Assembly (NCBI GenBank): GCA_963834405.1 | Contig: CAWIBX010000007.1 | Location: forward strand, 744,001-808,000 | DNA from: Bog-473 sp963834405 | GTDB lineage: Bacteria; Actinomycetota; Acidimicrobiia; Acidimicrobiales; RAAP-2 | DNA length: 64,000 bases | Direction: 5' to 3' | Shown: in pieces, positions 42,801 to 51,817 of the stretch | Layout of the letters: the number at the start of each line of letters is the position of its first letter | Position numbering within the stretch: the stretch's first letter is position 1 | Notes under the pieces: model-generated | Told to the model about the DNA's origin: nothing | The model's input: only the letters and a program-made list of their open reading frames with translations | Databases searched by the model: none | Position numbers and translations under genes: made by a program

Positions 42801-43532
42801 ATGTCGCACGACACATCGTGGTCAGACGCTGCTACAGCTCTCACCGAAGCGCTGCATCTCGCAACGCCCCCGATCGCCATCACGTTCTCCGAATCGGCTC
42901 CGGCCGGGGTGGCGCCGTTCGACTCCCCCCTGCCTCAGCCCACTCCTGACGGTCGGACCGGTCGGGTTCCCGCAGGGTGTGTTTTTTGGACCAAGGCAGT
43001 CGAACGAACGTTCAGCACCGTTGCTCAAGACCACGGCAACTGCAGCGTCGGAAGCCTCACCCACGGGTTCGTGACTCTCGACGAGGTTGCCGGTCGCAGT
43101 GACGTCGCCGCCCTGGTCGAGTCTGGATGGGTGACGATGGACATGGTCCCTACCATCCCGGTCGTGGCGGATCGACCCGAAGTCGTGACCTATGGCCCGC
43201 TGGCAGACACCCCGGTCGATCCGGACGTGGTGATGATCCGCATAAACGCCAAGCAGCTCATGGTGCTTTTTGACGCGCTCGATGACTTGAGGGTTGACGG
43301 CAAGCCTCAGTGCCATATCGTGGCCGTGGCCAAGGAACACGGAAAAGTGGCGGTGAGCGTCGGTTGCATGCTGAGTCGTACCCGAACCGCCATGCCCAAC
43401 ACAGAGATGACGTGCGCCATTCCCGCCCGCCGGCTCCACGAAGTGGTCGAGCGAGTGCGAGCGACGGCCGCAACCGACGCCATCGTGGCGTCGTACGCGG
43501 CGGAGGACGCCCGCCGCTTCGTCGGCCACTAG
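42801..43532 (+). CDS. DUF169 family protein
   Basis: 243 residues. ALTEALHLATPPIAITFSES at the start, AGCVFWTKA and NCSVGSLTHGF in the middle, and CHIVAVAKEHGKVAVSVGCMLSRTRTAM are typical of DUF169. Cys residues at conserved places suggest metal or Fe-S contact; the family often lies near methyltransferases and Fe-S proteins, but its chemistry is not established. Convergent with the NfuA-like gene, with three bases between stops. Confidence 0.75.
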   Translation: MSHDTSWSDAATALTEALHLATPPIAITFSESAPAGVAPFDSPLPQPTPDGRTGRVPAGCVFWTKAVERTFSTVAQDHGNCSVGSLTHGFVTLDEVAGRSDVAALVESGWVTMDMVPTIPVVADRPEVVTYGPLADTPVDPDVVMIRINAKQLMVLFDALDDLRVDGKPQCHIVAVAKEHGKVAVSVGCMLSRTRTAMPNTEMTCAIPARRLHEVVERVRATAATDAIVASYAAEDARRFVGH

Positions 43533-43535
43533 GAC

Positions 43536-44168
43536 CTACTTCTTGGCCGCCTCGTAGTACGGGTTGGTGCCGGCCGCGTGGTCGGTCACGTCGATCACCC
43601 GAGTGATCTCTGGGACCGACTCGCGCACAGCTACTTCGATCCCCTGGCTCAAAGTCACCGTCGCCATCCCGCAGCCCGCGCAGCCGCCGCTCAAGCGGAG
43701 ATACGCGGCGTCGTCCTCCACCGCCACGAGCTCAGCACGACCGCCATGGGTCGCAATGGAAGGGTTGATCTGCTGCTCGAGCACCTGGAGAACGCGCTGC
43801 GCCACATCGCCGCTCAAGTCGACCGGTGGGCCCGACATCGCCGGGCTGGCGGCGGCCGGAGGCTGGTTCGGGTTCTCGATCACCATCCCGTCCCCACTCA
43901 GGTCGAGGACAGCCCCGCGCACCCGAGCGATGCTGTCGGCGGGCACCACAAGTGCCAATCCGCCCTGGTTGTGTAACCAGTCTTCTTTCTGGGCGTCCGA
44001 AGTCGCCTGAAAGTACATCTCGTAGGTGTAGGAGCCACCGCTCGAACCGCTGATCTCAACCCAAAGAGCGAGGGACTCCTCTTGGTCCTCATCGGCCCGT
44101 AGCTCGAGGACCTTGGCCAGGGCCGCGTCGGTTACTCGCAGGACTGGCACCCCGCTGCCATCGATCAC
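43536..44168 (-). CDS. NfuA-like Fe-S cluster carrier (degenerate A-type plus NifU domain)
   Basis: 210 residues. Residues 10-100 resemble an A-type (IscA-like) domain without its Cys, as in NfuA; residues 120-200 are a NifU C-terminal domain with the CxxC cluster site GGCAGCGMATVTLSQGIE (C163, C166). Carries [4Fe-4S] clusters to client enzymes. Its promoter region is shared with the divergent ATP-grasp gene (about 50 bp), suggesting common control. Confidence 0.85.
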   Translation of the reverse strand: MIDGSGVPVLRVTDAALAKVLELRADEDQEESLALWVEISGSSGGSYTYEMYFQATSDAQKEDWLHNQGGLALVVPADSIARVRGAVLDLSGDGMVIENPNQPPAAASPAMSGPPVDLSGDVAQRVLQVLEQQINPSIATHGGRAELVAVEDDAAYLRLSGGCAGCGMATVTLSQGIEVAVRESVPEITRVIDVTDHAAGTNPYYEAAKK

Positions 44169-44218
44169 GTGTGTTGGCCTCGTCTCATCATCTGGGTGCT
44201 CGCTACCATCCTAGGGCC

Positions 44219-45427
44219 ATGCCGCGGATCCTCTTGTTGCTGCCGACGACCACCTACAGAGCCTCGGACTTCTTGCGTGCGGCCGCTCGCCTGGGTGTCG
44301 ACGTCGTGGTCGGATCCGAGCATCGCCAGGCCTTGGCCGGATCCATGGGCGACCGAGCCGTCGTCGTGCCGCTCGCTCGAAGCGACGCCGCGGTTGAGGC
44401 CATCGTGACCCTCCATGGTCGAACACCTCTCGACGCCGTCCTCGCAGTCGATGACCAAGGAGTCACGGTGGCCGCCGCGGCGGCCGAGCGTCTGGGGTTG
44501 CGCCACAGTCCGCCGGCCTCAGTCGCCCTCACCAGGGACAAGGCTCAAATGCGCGAGTGCCTGGCCGCCACCTCACTCCCCCAGCCGGTGTTTCGAATTG
44601 TTGCTCACAACGCCGACATCGCCTCGGCGGCGACCGAGATCGGGTATCCGTGCGTGGTCAAGCCCGTCTCCCGGGCGGCCAGCCAGGGGGTGATCCGCGT
44701 CGATAATGAGGACGAGGCCCAAGCGGCCGGGGTCCGCATCCGCGCCATGTTGGGACCCTGTGTGGAGCCCCTGCTCGTCGAATCTTTCGTGGCGGGGGCC
44801 GAGGCGGCGCTCGAGGGCCTTCTCGTCGGGGGGCAATTGAAGGTGCTGGCGGTGTTCGACAAGCCAGATGCCATGGATGGGCCCTTCTTCGAGGAGACCA
44901 TGTATGTGACCCCGTCGCGTCTACCGCCAACGATCCTCGCCGCGCTCGAGGCCACGGCCGCTCGAGCGGCCGCGGCGATGGGGTTGACCGACGGTCCGGT
45001 ACACGCCGAGCTGCGCGTCGGCGCGACGGGGACGGTCACGATGCTCGAGCTTGCCGCTCGCTCCATCGGCGGTCTGTGCTCGCGGGCCTTGAATTTCGGG
45101 GCCGGGGTGAGCCTCGAAGAGGTCATCATCCGTCACGCCCTCGGTCTCGGGCTCGACGGGCTCACCCGTGAATCCCAGTCCTCGGGCGTCATGATGCTGC
45201 CGATCCGATCGGGGGGGATCCTGGCCCGGGTGTCGGGTCAGGAGGAGGCCCGCGGCATCGAAGGAGTTGTCGGTGTCGAGATCACCATTCCCGTCGGCCA
45301 CGCGGTCGTGCCACTTCCAGAGGGTGATCGCTATCTCGGATTCATCTTTGCCCGCGGACCGACGCCCTACGATGTCGAAAGCGCACTCCGTCGGGCAGAG
45401 GTATGTCTCGACGTCGCGGTCGTCTGA
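44219..45427 (+). CDS. ATP-grasp ligase
   Basis: 402 residues. A pre-ATP-grasp domain (1-105), then SVALTRDKAQMRECLAATSLPQP, GYPCVVKPVSRAASQGVIRVDN (ATP-binding Lys and loop), LLVESFVAGAEAALEGLLVGG, and GPVHAELRVGATGTVTMLELAARSIGGL with the metal Glu/Asn-type residues. Joins a carboxylate to an amine or thiol via an acyl phosphate. Forty-one bases before the radical SAM gene on the same strand, so the two are probably one operon and one pathway. Confidence 0.85.
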   Translation: MPRILLLLPTTTYRASDFLRAAARLGVDVVVGSEHRQALAGSMGDRAVVVPLARSDAAVEAIVTLHGRTPLDAVLAVDDQGVTVAAAAAERLGLRHSPPASVALTRDKAQMRECLAATSLPQPVFRIVAHNADIASAATEIGYPCVVKPVSRAASQGVIRVDNEDEAQAAGVRIRAMLGPCVEPLLVESFVAGAEAALEGLLVGGQLKVLAVFDKPDAMDGPFFEETMYVTPSRLPPTILAALEATAARAAAAMGLTDGPVHAELRVGATGTVTMLELAARSIGGLCSRALNFGAGVSLEEVIIRHALGLGLDGLTRESQSSGVMMLPIRSGGILARVSGQEEARGIEGVVGVEITIPVGHAVVPLPEGDRYLGFIFARGPTPYDVESALRRAEVCLDVAVV

Positions 45428-45468
45428 CTCGCGACTCGAAAGGACGACCCGCCGGTAGGATCACCGGC

Positions 45469-46860
45469 GTGCGAGTCCTGCTGGTGTCCACCTACGAGCT
45501 GGGACACCAACCCCTCGGCGTAGCCACCGCCGCAACCGCACTGTTGGCCGCTGGCAATGATGTCCGCTGTATCGACGTCGCGGTCGACTCGCTCGATGGC
45601 GCCGCGGTCGATTGGGCCGACCGGATCGCATTCTCCGTGCCGATGCACACTGCAATGCGCTTGGCCTTGCTGGTCGCAGACACGATCCGGGCTCGCCGAC
45701 CCGAGATCCCCTTGTGCTTCTTTGGGCTCTACGCCGCGGTGAGCCGGGATCTTTCCGTCCAGTCGACCGCCGATGCAGTTATTGCCGGGGAGTACGAGTC
45801 GGGGCTGGTGGCGTGGGTTGGTGGGATGGACCCGGGGCCTGGAATCCAGTTGACCCGTGTCGAAGCACGCGTGCCTGCCCGTCATCTTCTACCCCCCCTC
45901 GATCGCTATACCCATTTGGTGGTCGGCGATGAGGAACGTCTGGTGGGGTCGGTTTCGGCCAGCCGGGGCTGTTCGCACCGCTGCCGGCACTGTCCGGTGC
46001 CGGTTGTCTACGACGGTCGGGTCCGCGTTGTCGACGAGTCAATAGTCATGGCCGATGTCGATCAGTTGGTCGACGCCGGCATCCGCCACGTGACCTTTTC
46101 CGACCCCGACTTCCTCAATGCCCCGCACCACTCCCGCCGCATCATTGCCGCCATTCATCAGCGCCACCCGCACCTGACCTTCGACTGCACGACCAAGGTG
46201 GAGCACATCCTGCGCCACCCGAATATCTGGCCGGAGCTCGCAGTGGCTGGTTGTGTGTTCGTCGTGTCCGCGTTCGAGTCGGCGGGCGACACGATTCTTC
46301 GACACCTCGACAAGGGTCATAGCGTTGCGGAAGCTTCCCAGGCGGTGGCAATTCTTCGGGAGCATGGCATCGAGGTGCGCCCGTCGTGGTTGCCGTTCAC
46401 GCCCTGGACGACATTTGAGGACCTGAGGGACCTTCTTGACTTCGTGATAGCTCATGACCTCGTCGCGAACATAGACCCGGTGCAGTACAGCGTTCGTCTG
46501 TTGTTACCCGAGGGTTCGCTACTACTCGCCGACGACGCCCTGTCAGCACATCTCAGGCACTATGACCAGGCTCGGCTGGGGTGGACCTGGTCGCACCCAG
46601 ATCCCGCCGTCGACCAACTCCAAGCAGACGTGGCAACTTTGGTCGAAGAGCGCGTCGGACAGACTGCCGCCCTCACGTTCAGCGAGATCGACGCGATGAT
46701 CCGTGCCAGGGTAAGACCCGTCTCATCTCCCCCTCCCCCTGGATCTGTCTCAAAGGGACCGGCGGGAAAGCGAGTCCGGCTCAGCGAACCCTGGTTCTGT
46801 TGCAGTGAGCCCACCCAGGAGCAGTTGGGCCCTCTAGCACCACTCGTCTCGCCGGGCTGA
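45469..46860 (+). CDS. B12-binding-type radical SAM protein with CCSEP tail
   Basis: 463 residues from GTG 45469. Residues 1-110 look like a B12-binding Rossmann domain but lack the DxHxxG cobalamin loop. C168-x3-C172-x2-C175 (CSHRCRHC) is the radical SAM [4Fe-4S] site, followed by a TIM barrel with FSDPDFLN and the FVVSAFESAGD strand. The last 28 residues hold Cys444-Cys445-Ser-Glu-Pro. This resembles, as I recall it, a radical SAM group named for a C-terminal CUAEP/CCAEP tail in which some members have selenocysteine. Here both are plain Cys codons (TGT TGC). Likely acts with the ATP-grasp protein. Confidence 0.82.
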   Translation: MRVLLVSTYELGHQPLGVATAATALLAAGNDVRCIDVAVDSLDGAAVDWADRIAFSVPMHTAMRLALLVADTIRARRPEIPLCFFGLYAAVSRDLSVQSTADAVIAGEYESGLVAWVGGMDPGPGIQLTRVEARVPARHLLPPLDRYTHLVVGDEERLVGSVSASRGCSHRCRHCPVPVVYDGRVRVVDESIVMADVDQLVDAGIRHVTFSDPDFLNAPHHSRRIIAAIHQRHPHLTFDCTTKVEHILRHPNIWPELAVAGCVFVVSAFESAGDTILRHLDKGHSVAEASQAVAILREHGIEVRPSWLPFTPWTTFEDLRDLLDFVIAHDLVANIDPVQYSVRLLLPEGSLLLADDALSAHLRHYDQARLGWTWSHPDPAVDQLQADVATLVEERVGQTAALTFSEIDAMIRARVRPVSSPPPPGSVSKGPAGKRVRLSEPWFCCSEPTQEQLGPLAPLVSPG

Positions 46861-46934
46861 CGCGCCATCGGCACTAGCCCGCGGTTGGCACGGTCCGAGC
46901 TCTCCCGTGCGTGCCGAATACTCATCCGATCAGG

Positions 46935-47123
46935 TCACGCCACGAGCCGGTACTCGTGAATCAGTCCCCCGAGAGCCTCGCTACGTCGTAGTCGCATAGG
47001 GTCGGGCTCGTCGATCGAATTCGACGGATCTCCCAGATTGAGCGGCGCTTGCTGGTCGAGAGCGCGATGCCGACGGTGCTTGTTGTAGTGCGCGAGGTAC
47101 TCGGTCAGGACCTTGTGGGTGCC
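46935..47123 (-). pseudogene. integrase-core transposase C-terminal remnant
   Basis: 63 codons, reading GTHKVLTEYLAHYNKHRRH, ALDQQAPLNLGDP and RRSEALGGLIHEYRLVA, stop TGA. It is cut at its 5' side exactly where the neighbouring insertion sequence begins. A third member of the same transposase group. Confidence 0.85.
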
Positions 47124-48305
47124 GAGATGACGTATCCCAGGACCTCACCCAGCCAGTTCGTACTCGCGGACGAGACCACCGAGCCGGTCGGATCTTCGCA
47201 ATTGCGTCACGCCGGGGGGCGAGGTCGGCGGTGGCACCGGGGATGTCGAGAGCGGCGCCGTCTGTTCAAGTGATCGGTATGGACGATGGCTGTTGTAATG
47301 ATCGATGAACTCGTAGAGGACGGCTTCGAGCTTATTCCGGTGGAAGATCAGCATCCGGTCGAGACACTCGCGGCGGACCGTGCCGACGAAGCGCTCTGCG
47401 AAGGCGTTGGCCCGTGGTGCCCGAACCGGCGTGCGGATGATCCGGATCCGCTCAGACCGGAAGACCTCGTCAAAGTTGGCCGTGAACTTTGCGTCTCGGT
47501 CACGCACCAAGTACCTGACGGGACGAGCCCGCTCGACGAGCACCATGGTCAAGTTACGGGCCTGTTGGGTGACCCAGGCTCCGACCGGGTTGGCGGCGAT
47601 CCCGCTTACATAGACCCGTCGGGTGTCTAACTCCATGAAGAAGAGCACGTAGAGCCGCCGGAGCAGCACCGTGCCCACCGTGAAGAAGTCGCAGGCCAGC
47701 ATCGATGACGCCTGGTTCTTTCTTAGGAATGCGGTCCACTTCGGGCCGGTGCATCCCGGGGACGCGTCGATGCCGTGGCGACGAAGGATGGCCCAGACGC
47801 TCGATGGGGCGATTCCGATGCCCATCGTGGCCAGCTCGCCGTGGATCCACCGGTATCCCCGGGTAAGGTTCTCCCTGGCCAGGCGCAAGACGATCTCGAC
47901 GGTGCCGGTGGGAACGCTCGGTCGCCCTGAGCGGTGGGGATAGGTCCACCGACGACGCACCAGGTCCCGATGCCAGCGGAGCAGTGTCTCAGGCTGGACA
48001 AAGAACGTCCTCGGCGAGCAGCCGACAGAAGCCGGCTCAATCCAAGCGAGTACTGCTAGATCCGCTGGTTGCAGGGCCGGGCGGGCCACCTGGCGGCGAA
48101 GCACGGCCACTTCGTGTCGGAGCATGACGACCTCGACCGCCAGCTCCTGTTGGCCTCTACGGGAGAGACGGACCAACTGGAGGAGACGGACGAAGGCCAT
48201 GTAGAAGAAGGAGAGCGCCATGCTCCATCTTTGTCACTAGATTTTCCACACCGATGAAAGTCCAGCAGAACAGGATCGGATGAGATTCTCGGCACCCACA
48301 AGGTC
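47109..48305 (-). mobile_element. insertion sequence with DDE integrase-core transposase (copy 2)
   Basis: About 1197 bp bounded by a 19-bp perfect inverted repeat that starts GACCTTGTGGGTGCC and ends GAGA (47109-47127 and 48287-48305). It sits between a transposase remnant on the left and an ISL3-like fragment on the right. The end GGCACCCACA-AGGTC recurs at 41022-41037 and, degenerate, at 41782-41797, which shows that it is the conserved terminus. No direct target duplication could be seen. Confidence 0.8.
47145..48221 (-). CDS. DDE integrase-core transposase
   Basis: 358 residues, with EVVMLRHEVAVLRRQVARPALQ at the N-terminus, GYRWIHGELATMGIGI (HTH) and a core with ACDFFTVG (first D), LVRDRDAKF (second D) and AFAERFVGTVRRECLD (E). 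Ends RRSDRLGGLVREYELAG. Intact by length and residues. The paralogue at 36505 has the same motifs but is clearly diverged. Confidence 0.9.
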   Translation of the reverse strand: MALSFFYMAFVRLLQLVRLSRRGQQELAVEVVMLRHEVAVLRRQVARPALQPADLAVLAWIEPASVGCSPRTFFVQPETLLRWHRDLVRRRWTYPHRSGRPSVPTGTVEIVLRLARENLTRGYRWIHGELATMGIGIAPSSVWAILRRHGIDASPGCTGPKWTAFLRKNQASSMLACDFFTVGTVLLRRLYVLFFMELDTRRVYVSGIAANPVGAWVTQQARNLTMVLVERARPVRYLVRDRDAKFTANFDEVFRSERIRIIRTPVRAPRANAFAERFVGTVRRECLDRMLIFHRNKLEAVLYEFIDHYNSHRPYRSLEQTAPLSTSPVPPPTSPPGVTQLRRSDRLGGLVREYELAG

Positions 48306-48488
48306 TCTGATATCGACCCGAATGCGCTCATGGGCAAGAGCCCGGACCCCACAACGCGGACACCCCACGACGTCGGTCGTCGTCTCGACGCTGATCCACA
48401 GCTCGTCGGGGAACTCGGCGACAGCGAGGACGCGGAACTCGGACAGTCCCAACAGTGCCTCGGCCAGCCCACTAGCGTCGTCCATCAT
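48306..48488 (-). pseudogene. ISL3-like transposase N-terminal fragment
   Basis: About 60 residues, MMDDASGLAEALLGL then the zinc-finger start GCPRCGVRALAHERIRVDIRDL, as in ISL3-family transposases. Sequence similarity ends at RDL where the neighbouring insertion sequence begins, so that element probably cut it. Confidence 0.7.
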
Positions 48489-48667
48489 TAGAGGTCTCCT
48501 TCGTTGAAGTGGTGGAACACAGAACGATTGCGGGACCTCTGGCCGCGTTGGTGGATAATGGCGAAAGGGCTACTCCCTACTCAGACGCGAAGAGCCACAA
48601 ATGCACACCTACCCGGTGAAGTGGGGCATTTAGCCGTGCCTTGCATCGTTGTGATGGGATATCACCG

Positions 48668-49619
<952 letters not shown>

Positions 49620-49711
49620 TCCCGCGGGTATCCCAGCCAGTAGGTGACACCCTCTCCCAGTGTACTGGGATATTTAGCCCGCCGTCCGGCCTTCCGCGCG
49701 AGAATGAGACC

Positions 49712-50035
49712 ATGCTGCGCCAGCGCACACGCACGCTGAGGCGCCGACTCCTGATGGCCGCACTGGGTGTCGCCCTTGCCGGAGGCACCCTTGCGGCGGT
49801 GCTGGTGACGCGCGGCCCAACACAGGGACCGGAGACTGCAGGTCAGCCGAGCGTCATTCCGCACCTCGTGCCCGACGTCGGCGGACTCCATTCGGGGATA
49901 CAAGGCGCCAATACAGCTCCTCACGTCGCGCTTCACCACGGAATCAGGCTCATTCCCTCAGCCGGTGGTCCCTTGAGCGCGTACGGCGGCGCGCCAAGCG
50001 CTACGAGCTTCCTTCCCGCTCACAAGAAGGGTTAG
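49712..50035 (+). CDS. small exported or membrane-anchored protein
   Basis: 107 residues. A strongly basic start (RQRTRTLRRRLL) and one hydrophobic stretch (about 14-32) make a signal or anchor, followed by a His/Pro/Gly-rich 70-residue tail with HLVPDVGGLHSG. No family recognised. Confidence 0.5.
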   Translation: MLRQRTRTLRRRLLMAALGVALAGGTLAAVLVTRGPTQGPETAGQPSVIPHLVPDVGGLHSGIQGANTAPHVALHHGIRLIPSAGGPLSAYGGAPSATSFLPAHKKG

Positions 50036-50112
50036 CGCCGGAGCTGGCCGACTGCAACGTGCCCAGCCGTGGCGCAATGGTGGCACCCGGTCCCGGCGAT
50101 CCGGGGCACGGT

Positions 50113-50643
50113 TCAGCGCCGGCGCTGGGCCTGGATGAGGGGAACGCCAAACGGCAGAAAAGCCACGATGGCGGCAGCCAGCGCGAGAAAGGCGCCCCAC
50201 GCCCAGCTGAATCCGGCCGGCTTGAGCAGGAAGCCCAGCACCACGAGGGCAACATTGACCCCGGTCATAAGGACCAGGAGCTGATCCTTGGACAAACGGC
50301 CCTGCTCCGCGAGGTCGCCAGCGCCGAACACGGTGATCAGGACGTAGAGCACGAGCACAATCGAGCTCAGCACCGCGATGTACAGCCAACCGTGGACGCT
50401 GAGTCCATCAGCGGAGAAGGGGCCGACGCTGTACCAGGGCAGCCAGAAGGAAACCAGGAGGGCCAAGGTGGCCGGACCGGCGACCCGCTCCTTAGCGCTC
50501 AGGGCGTTCAGGCGTTGCCGCGACTTCCCGGGCCGCTTGGGCGCCGCTCGCGATACGACTTGCGGCCTGATGGCGGCGCCGCAGTTGGGGCAAAGTGCAG
50601 TACCCGGGAACACCTCAACCAGGCAGCGGGAACAAGCAGGCAT
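50113..50643 (-). CDS. zinc-ribbon membrane protein of unknown function
   Basis: 176 residues. Two CxxC pairs at residues 4-7 and 18-21 (CSRC, CPNC) form a zinc ribbon, followed by four hydrophobic segments. Typical of small actinobacterial membrane proteins with unknown roles. Ribosome site AGGAGG lies before the ATG at 50643. Confidence 0.7.
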   Translation of the reverse strand: MPACSRCLVEVFPGTALCPNCGAAIRPQVVSRAAPKRPGKSRQRLNALSAKERVAGPATLALLVSFWLPWYSVGPFSADGLSVHGWLYIAVLSSIVLVLYVLITVFGAGDLAEQGRLSKDQLLVLMTGVNVALVVLGFLLKPAGFSWAWGAFLALAAAIVAFLPFGVPLIQAQRRR

Positions 50644-51376
50644 CCAACCTCCTTCCTGGTGTCAAGGACGCGCCTGATCAGGCTACAAGCCGAACCGGAG
50701 GTGTGATTTGAATGAAAGGGCGATCAAAGCCATCCTTCGCGTCGGCAGTTATCCACACTCGCCGCGCACTAGTCCTTCTTCACGCCCCGTTACAGCATCC
50801 ATCGGGACAGCCCGCACGATGGTTACCCCTCACCGGCGCTGCACCTGCTCGGTCGCCCACACCGATCCCAGCGTGTGACAGCCCGGGTTAAACAGACACT
50901 GTCTCCTACGTTCTACGTCACAAGCGTCAGTCAGATCCAGGGGGCCGAAGGCCATACCTGATCGGGGTGGTCGGTCGGTCGTTCAGCGAGCCGGTTAGGT
51001 ATGGCAGATCACCGGTTCGGGGTATCCCCATACGACCATTTGGCTGTCACGATTGAGGGGGTGATGCCCCGCCCCGGCGACCCCTGCCCTGGCTTCGTCG
51101 CCGAGGCTGCCCGCTGCTGGCGGATGGGTGTACGACCACAACCTTCAGGCCAGTCATTGCGCGGAGCGGCCGTCATGGACAGGGCGCTGGCGTTCACCAC
51201 GCGGCGATCGCTGGTGGCGCGTGTGGGCGTGTCCGGGGCACCTTGACGGTTTGACTGGACTTCGCGAGTTCGGGCGGCGGAACCCCTGAGAGACTGTGTT
51301 CATCATGCCTCACCCTTTGCCGAGTCCCGGTGCGCGATGCAATGTTGCGAGCACACGCGTTCGCGGTGTGGATGGA
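50644..51376. other. 733-bp stretch without a clear gene
   Basis: Contains the second copy of the GDP(G/C)PGFVAE-coding repeat (about 51070-51108). An 81-codon frame at 51001-51246 covers it but has no ribosome site or recognised family. Confidence 0.4.
51070..51108 (+). repeat. GDPGPGFVAEP repeat, copy 2
   Basis: Reads MPRPGDPCPGFVAEA in the plus strand, matching copy 1 at 35948-35985 (MPKSGDPGPGFVAEP). In both places the similarity extends a few codons to each side (VRP downstream), but no complete gene is visible. Confidence 0.4.
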
Positions 51377-51673
51377 TTACGCGGTGGTGAACAGAGCACA
51401 ACGGAACGAGGTCCGCGGGTGCTTCGTTGCCCAACCTGTCGTAATGCCGGTCACGATTGGTTCGTGACGACCCTCCGACCATGCCCCGTTGTGCAGAACC
51501 TCCCCCAGATAGATCCTCGAGCCAAGGATCGCCCGCACGGTGGGGTACTTAATTCCGGTCGCCTCCTCTATGTCCCGGTAGCTCTTGCCTTGTGCTCGAA
51601 ACCGGAAGACCTCCCTGACCCGAGGGGCGTCATCATTGGGCACCAGCTCGCCCTCCTCGAGGTCATATCCCGT
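51377..51673 (-). pseudogene. serine recombinase, C-terminal part (separated by IS21)
   Basis: Reads GYDLEEGELVPNDDAPRVREVFRFRAQGKSYRDIEEATGI then YPTVRAILGSRIYLGEVLHNG and HEPIVT, the 'recombinase' domain of large serine integrases/resolvases. It loses similarity after HEPIVT. Its 5' edge is the IS21 boundary; the upstream half lies at 53975-54147. Joining the two across one copy of the CCGT duplication gives a continuous frame through Lys-Thr-Gly-Tyr-Asp. Confidence 0.8.
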
Positions 51674-51817
51674 GCCCGCGATTTTTGAATCTCCCCACCC
51701 TCGATCACTGAAATTCCCCACCCTGTCCCGGTGAGCTGAACCATCCACCCGCGGTGGTGGGCCCCCTTCGAAGCTGACAGCGACCAAGCAACCAGCTCGA
51801 AGGGAGACCCGCTCCGC

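Noticed and set aside
46795..46812. Selenocysteine codon in the radical SAM tail
   Set aside because: Both tail residues are ordinary Cys codons (TGT TGC); there is no in-frame TGA before the normal stop and no SECIS-like hairpin was seen.
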